Positions 1 through 5,073 of a stretch of DNA of 8,710 nt are shown here, in pieces. The notes below the pieces were generated by a model, which saw only the letters and a program-made list of their open reading frames with translations, made no database searches and was not told the origin of the DNA. The translations under genes were made by a program, and so were the position numbers. The first letter of the stretch is position 1. Every line of letters starts with the position of its first letter. The DNA is from Fidelibacterota bacterium UBA1611 (GTDB taxonomy: Bacteria > Fidelibacterota > Marinisomatia > Marinisomatales > UBA1611): the NCBI GenBank assembly GCA_002321855.1, contig DCMX01000063.1, forward strand, positions 2,413-11,122, given 5' to 3'.

Positions 1-1184
1 CCCGAAGAAGGCCAGTTGCCAGCAACATGGCAACCATTGCAGCCCGATTTATCCACCAAAGTGAGTCCCATGTTCAATTTTTCTGCACCAGCCAGGTCAC
101 TCGTATTCATATGGCATTTGAAACAGTTTGCTTCTGTATATTTTTTTGGAAGCATTGGTTGTGGCCAATGGTGGATCTTTTCCCAACCAAATTTTTGTTC
201 CCATTCATGTTTTTGTTCTGGAGAGTTCGGTGCATGTGCGGAAGAAACAAAGGATGTTCCTCGGCTGCGACCTGCATGGCAGGATGTGCAGCCAAAAGAT
301 TCTAACGGATGAGGTGATGCGCTTGTGAGATATAGCTCTAGGTCTGGATGCGTGGTAAATGGCTGTTCCACATTAGTGAAATCAGGATCACTGATCCCAA
401 GATGGCAGCTTGTGCAACGGTCTACCACTGGCATAGTGGTGAAGTTGACATCATAATGAATATCTTTTACTACTATTTGATTTACCTTGTAGTATGGGTC
501 CATAAAATCAAGGATCGGGAGATCTCTGACTATATCACCGATCTTATTCAAGAAACTCATTCTTGACCTGTCTAACAATTTTAATTTTCCATCTGCAATG
601 TTCACATCACGAAGTATAAAATCCTGTTCATCCTGAATTTTCTTTAGCTCGTTTTTCAAACCTTTTAATTTTTCTTCATTATCTTCGATCTCTATCTCAT
701 AGTTTTCCTTTATTAGCTTCAATTCGTCCAGTTCTTCCAGTGCTTTGTCATAGTCTTCCCTGTGACCCTGCTCATGCGAACTGTCGTGAATATTTTCGCT
801 CTCGACCAAGAACTTGATCTCATCTACTATCGCTTTTTGACCCTGAAAATCCATGTTTGCTTTATAGGATTCTGCCTGGGCATCAGTTAGGGTTTTTTCG
901 ATCGATTCAACTTCATTAGAACGAGAAATGTAATTCTCTTTAGCATCAGCAAGTTTTTTCTCGAGCTCTTTTCTGCTTTCTTTTACGGTCTCTAATTCTT
1001 TATCCAGATTGTTCTGGGTGATATCGATCTCCAGCTCTCTGAATTTTTTCTGGTAGATCTTAAACTCATCATCATTGTCATCAATAAATACCCAGACCAT
1101 ACAAAATAGAAATATGAGTGATGATATCCCGAACCACTTATTCAGTAGGTTTATGTCCCAGTATCTCTCGTCGTTCTTAAACAT
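1..1184 (-). CDS. Membrane-anchored multiheme cytochrome c with long coiled coil (3' end beyond window)
   Basis: Translating down from the ATG at 1184-1182 gives 394 residues with no stop before the window edge, so the C-terminus is missing. Residues about 17-34 form one membrane anchor. Residues about 40-215 are very rich in Glu, Lys, Asp and Leu with heptad-like spacing, indicating coiled coil, with a His/Gly-rich break near 132-141. Four CXXCH heme c sites follow: C257-H261 (CTSCH), C299-H303 (CTSCH), C354-H358 (CFKCH) and C382-H386 (CNGCH); more may lie beyond the edge. With a short cytoplasmic N-terminus, coil and hemes should sit in the periplasm. It starts 21 bases after the cytochrome b C-terminal subunit and is last in the visible operon, the place where such bc complexes encode their cytochrome c. 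Likely role: electron acceptor from the Rieske protein and donor to the oxidase. Heme sites are certain; the exact family is not known to me. Confidence 0.9.
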   Translation of the reverse strand, partial: MFKNDERYWDINLLNKWFGISSLIFLFCMVWVFIDDNDDEFKIYQKKFRELEIDITQNNLDKELETVKESRKELEKKLADAKENYISRSNEVESIEKTLTDAQAESYKANMDFQGQKAIVDEIKFLVESENIHDSSHEQGHREDYDKALEELDELKLIKENYEIEIEDNEEKLKGLKNELKKIQDEQDFILRDVNIADGKLKLLDRSRMSFLNKIGDIVRDLPILDFMDPYYKVNQIVVKDIHYDVNFTTMPVVDRCTSCHLGISDPDFTNVEQPFTTHPDLELYLTSASPHPLESFGCTSCHAGRSRGTSFVSSAHAPNSPEQKHEWEQKFGWEKIHHWPQPMLPKKYTEANCFKCHMNTSDLAGAEKLNMGLTLVDKSGCNGCHVAGNWPSS

Positions 1185-1205
1185 TCTCTTTTCTACGGGG
1201 TTTAA

Positions 1206-2327
1206 CTATATGTTGAAAAACCATTCCGGGATCGCAACGATATATTTCAGATTAATTGCCCATCGCAGGTACATTTTGATCGGCAATGCAAGCATACCTA
1301 AACCAAATATCATCAGGCTTACAAATCTTGTAGGACCATAGGTTTCGTAGGTTTGTTTTAGCTTTGTTTTGACCAGTATCACTGGCAGAACGAACAAATA
1401 AATACCCACTGCCATAAAACCTAAGGATTCTCTTACCAAGATATTACTCGGTAAGCCTTTACCTAATAGCTTGACCCAGAATAATTCAGATAGGTTTACA
1501 TTATTCAAAGCTACGACCTTGTGTGTGTCCCAGTATTCAAAAGGACCGAAAAAGTTCCAGTTAGGCCCTCTGAAAAATGTACCTACAATTATGAGAAATA
1601 GCCATAGAACGATCCAGCCATACATAAAGATGAATATCCCAACCCGTCTTTCTTTGAATGTATAGTAACCATCACCTTTCTTGTTTATATCCATATAGGG
1701 TATGGCCATTAGTCCCAGTATGATCATTGTTGGAAAAAGGACACCAGCTAACCATGGATCAAAATAGACCAGCATTTCCTGGAGACCCAGAAAATACCAT
1801 GGAGCCTTAGATGGGTTTGGTGTTGCTGCCGGGTTCGCTGGCTCTTCTATTGGTGCAGCCACAAGTATGGACCAAACGATAAGGAATACCTGAAATAGGA
1901 TTAGCGCTATGAACTCGATATAGACCAGGTCTGGCCAAACAAGGACCTTATCGTCAGGGTCATTATATTCATTGGGTCTTAATCCTGCATCCAATCGTTC
2001 ATCATTCTGGTAGGCTTTATACATTCCCAGCCATATAAAGAAGAACATAGAGTATATCAAAAGAACGATCGGGAAATTGTCTGCTTTTGTAAGTGTAACA
2101 TTGAAGTTCTTATCAAAATATCCTAACACGAAGAAGACCGTGATCAGTAATAACCCGGTTATACCTCCTTGTTTTGTCCATAAACGCCAAAATCCCAGTT
2201 TTCGATGGATCTTTTCAAACCAGTCTGTTGGCGGGAAGAAAAATGGGAAGGCAACAGTTAATAATGTAAAACTGACCGTTGGTGCAGAAACGGCGTCGAT
2301 CGCAGACTTAAGTGCAGCTAAACTCAT
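1206..2327 (-). CDS. Cytochrome b C-terminal subunit (subunit IV-like) of bc complex, with extended N-terminus
   Basis: The 373-aa, strongly hydrophobic protein matches cytochrome b6f subunit IV from about residue 126 on: the stretch VLVWPDLVYIEF (128-139), a membrane helix at about 139-158, then NPAATPNPSKAPWYFLGLQE (165-184), corresponding to the ATPLEILPEWY region of subunit IV, and a helix at about 191-211. This half of cytochrome b carries no heme ligands but forms part of the quinol oxidation (Qo) site. The usual PEWY motif reads A175-P-W-Y178, so the Glu is replaced by Pro. Subunit IV is normally about 160 aa; here about 110 extra N-terminal residues carry three helices (about 15-32, 54-70, 84-103), and more helices follow at about 229-250, 301-319 and 335-358. 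It starts 15 bases after the cytochrome b N-terminal gene with a good ribosome binding site, and it has no separate promoter that I can see. Confidence 0.9.
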   Translation of the reverse strand: MSLAALKSAIDAVSAPTVSFTLLTVAFPFFFPPTDWFEKIHRKLGFWRLWTKQGGITGLLLITVFFVLGYFDKNFNVTLTKADNFPIVLLIYSMFFFIWLGMYKAYQNDERLDAGLRPNEYNDPDDKVLVWPDLVYIEFIALILFQVFLIVWSILVAAPIEEPANPAATPNPSKAPWYFLGLQEMLVYFDPWLAGVLFPTMIILGLMAIPYMDINKKGDGYYTFKERRVGIFIFMYGWIVLWLFLIIVGTFFRGPNWNFFGPFEYWDTHKVVALNNVNLSELFWVKLLGKGLPSNILVRESLGFMAVGIYLFVLPVILVKTKLKQTYETYGPTRFVSLMIFGLGMLALPIKMYLRWAINLKYIVAIPEWFFNI

Positions 2328-2333
2328 AAGAAT

Positions 2334-2337
2334 CCCT
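2334..2337 (-). promoter_or_regulatory. Ribosome binding site for the cytochrome b C-terminal subunit
   Basis: On the minus strand the sequence TAGGGAT places an AGGG core 6 bases before the ATG at 2327-2325. It lies in the 15-base gap after the upstream stop codon and supports this start. It is one of the few clear Shine-Dalgarno sites in the window. Confidence 0.6.
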
Positions 2338-2342
2338 ATGTT

Positions 2343-3137
2343 TTACAGTGGCCCTGATATTCCACCATCTTTACGAATACGCCAAAAATGGACTGCCATG
2401 AATATCATGGCAATAAAAGGGATACCAATACAGTGTAACACATAAAAACGAAGCAGTGTAGCTTCTCCTACGAATCTTCCACCTAAAAGCGCGAAGCGCA
2501 CATCAGAGCCTACATGGATCAAGTTTATATCACCGATCGCTAAAAGAGCGGCCCCAGGCCCTTCATGACCAAGAAATGGTGTTGCCCTGGCCATGTTCGA
2601 TCCAACTGTGACAGCCCAGATCGCTAACTGGTCCCAGGGGAGAAGATATCCTGTGAATGATAGGAGAAGGGTCAGTGTCATCAGAAGCACACCCACACCC
2701 CAGTTGAATTCCCTTGGTGGTTTATAGGATCCGGTCATGAATACCCTTACCATATGGAGCCAAACGATCAGAACCATGGCATGTGCAGCCCAGCGGTGGA
2801 GTTCCCGCATTATACCAAGAGGGACCTGTTCGGCAAGATCAATGATATCGGTGAATGCATATTCTACAGTGGGACGGTAGTAAAACATGAGCAATATCCC
2901 AGTGATTGTGAGATTCACAAAAAGGAAAAAAGAGAGACCACCCATACACCATGTATAACCGACCTTGACCGCATGCTTTGGTAATCTCGCTGGATGCAAG
3001 TGCAAGAATACACTGCCAAGGATCGCGTGCATACGCTGGCGCCTTGTCCTCGGAACCCCAGACCGGATGATCGACTTCCAGACCTGGGACTCACCCATCC
3101 GCTCAAGCAATGATTTCTTATTATCTGATCTTTCCAA
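2343..3137 (-). CDS. Cytochrome b N-terminal subunit (b6-like) of quinol:cytochrome c reductase
   Basis: This is the diheme half of a split cytochrome b. Helix B carries H114 and H128 (LHRWAAHA, WLHMVR; spacing 14) and helix D carries H235 and H250 (VLHCIG, AVHFWRIRK; spacing 15), the b6f-type spacing that ligates hemes bL and bH. C64 in YTWCMGG aligns with Cys35 of cytochrome b6 (FYCLGG), which covalently holds the extra heme ci at the quinone reduction site. FYYRPTVEYAF, GSYKPPREFNWG, TGYLLPWDQ and the C-terminal end GGISGPL are further family signatures. The length of 264 aa exceeds the about 215 of b6 mainly through the N-terminus and the loop before helix D. The start chosen is a TTG at 3137-3135, 3 bases after the Rieske stop and 8 bases after AAAGG; an ATG at residue 14 is a reasonable alternative. 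The family assignment is secure. Confidence 0.95.
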   Translation of the reverse strand: MERSDNKKSLLERMGESQVWKSIIRSGVPRTRRQRMHAILGSVFLHLHPARLPKHAVKVGYTWCMGGLSFFLFVNLTITGILLMFYYRPTVEYAFTDIIDLAEQVPLGIMRELHRWAAHAMVLIVWLHMVRVFMTGSYKPPREFNWGVGVLLMTLTLLLSFTGYLLPWDQLAIWAVTVGSNMARATPFLGHEGPGAALLAIGDINLIHVGSDVRFALLGGRFVGEATLLRFYVLHCIGIPFIAMIFMAVHFWRIRKDGGISGPL

Positions 3138-3140
3138 GCT

Positions 3141-3683
3141 CTATACCTTTAGGAATGAGTCTTTATTTTCCCATTCACCTTTTTCCCATTTATAACTTTT
3201 TGTTTTATCTACCAGGATCTGTCCATCATCCGACATTCCTATCTTGAACCTTTCAAGTGGTCTTGGAGCGGGGCCTTCAAAATTTATACCTGTTATACGA
3301 AATCCGCTTCCATGACAGGGGCACTTGAATTTATTCTCCGTTAGAAGCCAGTTTGGTGTGCACCCAAGGTGTGTGCAGGTGGTCGAGAGAGCAAAAATAG
3401 ATTCATCATCCCGAACGACCCAAGCATTAAATTTCTTTTTGAATCTGGTATCAACGCTATTCGGTGAGAATTCATCAGGAAAACCGATCTTGAATGTTTG
3501 AGGTGGTTCGAACAATACGTTCGGATAGAGAAATCTTATTATCACAGTGAAGAATCCGCCGGTCGCTGCCGCAAAGGTAAGCCAACCTAACGCAAGCCAT
3601 CTGAAAAACCCACGCCTTTGAATAGGGTCTTGTGATGTGGTAGTACCGACCGCTGCTCGCGGTGCTTGTTTCTCTTCACTCAT
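3141..3683 (-). CDS. Rieske 2Fe-2S protein of the bc complex
   Basis: The 180-aa protein has both Rieske boxes: C103-T-H105-L-G-C108 and C121-P-C123-H124-G-S. By family knowledge C103, H105, C121 and H124 bind the 2Fe-2S cluster, and C108 and C123 form the disulfide. A twin-arginine motif (QRRGFFRWL, R23-R24) precedes one membrane helix (about 29-52), indicating a Tat-exported, uncleaved anchor with the cluster domain in the periplasm. The PAPRPLERF stretch (138-146) is the usual proline loop. The residue after CPCHGSG is F128, where high-potential Rieske proteins have Tyr, while S126 is kept; this suggests a somewhat lowered redox potential. The ATG follows the HEAT gene stop by 1 base and the stop lies 3 bases before the cytochrome b start, implying translational coupling. 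It takes electrons from quinol and passes them to cytochrome c. Confidence 0.96.
   Translation of the reverse strand: MSEEKQAPRAAVGTTTSQDPIQRRGFFRWLALGWLTFAAATGGFFTVIIRFLYPNVLFEPPQTFKIGFPDEFSPNSVDTRFKKKFNAWVVRDDESIFALSTTCTHLGCTPNWLLTENKFKCPCHGSGFRITGINFEGPAPRPLERFKIGMSDDGQILVDKTKSYKWEKGEWENKDSFLKV
3146..3150 (-). promoter_or_regulatory. Ribosome binding site supporting a TTG start for cytochrome b
   Basis: Minus-strand AAAGG lies 8 bases before the TTG at 3137-3135 and overlaps the last codons of the Rieske gene. It favours the TTG start over the ATG 13 codons later, which has only a poorly spaced GAGCGG directly before it. Homologues of this family may begin near either position, so the choice stays open. 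Confidence 0.4.
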
Positions 3684-3684
3684 A

Positions 3685-4572
3685 TTATGATGCTATTGGG
3701 TCTTTATATTTTTTTTCTAAGGTTTTAATTGCAGCATCCCGAATACTCAGATCGATATCGGTCTCAGCAAGTGTAATGAGTTTTGGTTTGAATCTCTCAT
3801 CTATAAGAAGAGATGATATCTTTATGGCCACCATCAAAACCTGTTTTTTCTCGATCTCGTCTACTTCCTTGAACTGGTCAAGGTATTCCCGATCCAGGAG
3901 ACCCGTAATTATTGGTACCCCGGAATCATTACCCATCTTGGCGAGAGCGACCGCTGCATCCCATCGAATGTTTGGTTCTTCATCTTCTAAAAGATTTGTA
4001 AGGTGTGGGATCGATGTTTGATCACCGATCATCCCCAGAGCGATTGTGGCAGCGAGCCGTTCATTATGATATTCTGATGTTATTGTGATATCTTTTAGTT
4101 GCGGGACAGCCGCTGAGTAACCGATCATTCCTATGGACTGGATCGCAGCGATCTGAGATTCAAGATTATCATCATTAAGACCATTCAATAAGTGTGAGCC
4201 ATATGTTGTATCTCTTGTGGCACCCATGGCCATAGCAAGATAGGATCTTACCAATGGATCATCATGTATGGAACGCTCATATGCCGAGATCATCTGATCT
4301 TTGAATGAACTACTCATCGGGATGAGATCCGGACTATTCAAGATCTTAGCTAATTCAAAAGCTGATTGCCATCGTTTCGAAGCTGATCCGATTTTCACTT
4401 GGTTCAAAAGGTCTTCAGCACTATTCGTCTCAAAAGTAATAAAACGGAATAAAAGGAAGAATACTGCTCCAAAAACTGCTATCATGAATGGAATCAAAAA
4501 AAAGGAATAAAAGAGAACATATATCCTGCTGGATTCCTTATCAGAGGTCTTATTGCTATTATCGACATTCAT
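3685..4572 (-). CDS. Membrane-anchored HEAT-repeat protein in the bc operon
   Basis: The 295-aa protein has a polar, Ser/Asp/Lys-rich N-terminus (1-16), one membrane helix (about 18-44) and a helical-repeat domain. Successive units resemble HEAT or PBS-lyase repeats: D105-PLVRSYLAMAMG, L137-ESQIAAIQSIGMIG, N170-ERLAATIALGMIG, N201-IRWDAAVALAKMG and D274-LSIRDAAIKTLEKK. Such repeats bind proteins, and no catalytic residues are visible. With a short N-terminus before the helix, the repeats could face the periplasm, but positive residues (K12, R16 before; R43 after) do not settle the topology. The gene ends 1 base before the Rieske ATG and is preceded by the only sizeable gap in this operon. Position suggests a scaffold or assembly factor for the Rieske protein or the bc complex; this is inference. 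The HEAT fold assignment is firm. Confidence 0.88.
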   Translation of the reverse strand: MNVDNSNKTSDKESSRIYVLFYSFFLIPFMIAVFGAVFFLLFRFITFETNSAEDLLNQVKIGSASKRWQSAFELAKILNSPDLIPMSSSFKDQMISAYERSIHDDPLVRSYLAMAMGATRDTTYGSHLLNGLNDDNLESQIAAIQSIGMIGYSAAVPQLKDITITSEYHNERLAATIALGMIGDQTSIPHLTNLLEDEEPNIRWDAAVALAKMGNDSGVPIITGLLDREYLDQFKEVDEIEKKQVLMVAIKISSLLIDERFKPKLITLAETDIDLSIRDAAIKTLEKKYKDPIAS

Positions 4573-4640
4573 AACATTCTACCAGAAATTCTAAAGACCA
4601 AAACTTACAGATATAATAAACCGGACCGCAAAAATAAAAG
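4573..4640 (-). promoter_or_regulatory. 68-base intergenic gap, possible internal promoter for the HEAT-Rieske-cytochrome b genes
   Basis: This is the only gap above 25 bases within the minus-strand operon. It is AT-rich around a short GC-rich patch near 4621-4629. A TATTAT hexamer on the minus strand (4613-4618) resembles a -10 box, but I find no convincing -35 partner and no hairpin with a T-run that would mark a terminator. It may allow separate transcription of the core bc genes from the accessory genes upstream. Confidence 0.25.
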
Positions 4641-4808
4641 TCATTTATTTACTGTTTTTTCCCGGTTTTTCAATAGTTCCAATTCACCCGTCAAATATTT
4701 CATGAGTTTTTTCAATTTCCTTATTTCTCTTTTCAATCGGAACACTTCACTCATAAATATAAAGGCAAATATTAGAGCAAGGATTGATATCAGTGGGAGA
4801 GCGTCCAT
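4641..4808 (-). CDS. Small single-helix membrane protein with basic coiled-coil tail (55 aa)
   Basis: Reading from the ATG at 4808-4806 gives a 55-residue protein, MDALPLISILALIFAF at its start, ending in KTVNK and TGA. Residues 4-19 are a hydrophobic helix. Residues 21-51 are a highly charged amphipathic helix (E21-VFRLKREIRKLKKLMKYL, then ELELLKNREK) with leucine spacing suggestive of coiled coil; its Lys/Arg surplus would hold it in the cytoplasm under the positive-inside rule. It begins 5 bases after the stop of the 48-aa gene and lies in the same polycistron as the bc complex. No known family recognised. It could be a small complex subunit or an assembly helper. Evidence for coding is the clear membrane-plus-charged pattern, the tight spacing, and the lack of a better alternative frame here. 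No strong ribosome binding site is seen. Confidence 0.7.
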   Translation of the reverse strand: MDALPLISILALIFAFIFMSEVFRLKREIRKLKKLMKYLTGELELLKNREKTVNK

Positions 4809-4813
4809 TCGTA

Positions 4814-4960
4814 TCAGTTTTCATTCTTTCGTTCCTTTTTCAATTCCCAGCCCAACAGTATCGGAAAGAAAAAAAGGATTATTATCCCTATGATTAGTAG
4901 TCCAACAGCCCATTCCAAATGTTCCATGAGCCAGGAAAAAGTAAACCATTCGAAGTTCAT
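4814..4960 (-). CDS. Small single-helix membrane protein (48 aa)
   Basis: The ATG at 4960-4958 opens a 48-residue frame: an aromatic, acidic start (MNFEWFTFSWLMEHLEW, residues 1-17), a membrane helix (A18-W38, with Ile/Leu/Phe runs and P33) and a charged end (ELKKERKNEN) that should stay in the cytoplasm. It is preceded by the stop of the 35-aa gene with only 3 bases between, in the same reading frame, and followed after 5 bases by the 55-aa gene. An overlapping ATG in another frame at 4968 leads into a 50-residue reading without a helix and is judged a shadow. I do not recognise a family. Size and topology recall the single-helix subunits of respiratory and photosynthetic complexes (PetG/PetL/PetN, CcoQ), but no similarity in sequence is claimed. 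Confidence 0.7.
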   Translation of the reverse strand: MNFEWFTFSWLMEHLEWAVGLLIIGIIILFFFPILLGWELKKERKNEN

Positions 4961-4963
4961 GGT

Positions 4964-5071
4964 TCATAGTACCCAGGTCACTAAAGTAATATATAGAATG
5001 AGCAAGATCGTACATGCGATCATTGAAACCAGTTGGGTAACAGTGATCCCTGATAATTTCTTGTCTGACAT
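4964..5071 (-). CDS. Very small single-helix membrane protein (35 aa)
   Basis: The ATG at 5071-5069 lies 2 bases after the stop of the repeat protein gene and encodes 35 residues ending in TGA. The first 12 residues are polar (MSDKKLSGITVT), the rest (about 13-35: QLVSMIACTILLILYITLV, then TWVL) is a single membrane helix running to the C-terminus, with K4-K5 on the probable cytoplasmic side. Length and layout are like the 29-37-aa single-helix subunits of the cytochrome b6f complex, yet I see no diagnostic sequence match. It is below common gene-calling cut-offs and would normally go unannotated. Support comes from operon spacing and a well-formed membrane segment; translation is unproven. 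Confidence 0.6.
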   Translation of the reverse strand: MSDKKLSGITVTQLVSMIACTILLILYITLVTWVL

Positions 5072-5073
5072 AG

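Noticed and set aside
16..312. Plus-strand 98-aa reading opposite the multiheme cytochrome
   Set aside because: The minus frame carries four CXXCH motifs and is the real gene.
2077..2445. Plus-strand 122-aa reading across the junction of the two cytochrome b genes
   Set aside because: It lies opposite two secure genes and shows no recognisable domain.
3662..4021. Plus-strand 119-aa reading opposite the HEAT gene
   Set aside because: The minus strand encodes regular HEAT repeats; this Ser/Arg-rich reading is a shadow.
4964..4966. UGA read as an amino acid (altered genetic code)
   Set aside because: UGA also ends ctaA, sco, the repeat protein and the small genes at positions where family length and operon spacing fit a true stop.
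4821..5015. Minus-strand 64-aa reading overlapping the small membrane genes
   Set aside because: It has no membrane helix or family pattern and overlaps two frames that show clear helix-plus-charged-tail design and operon spacing.
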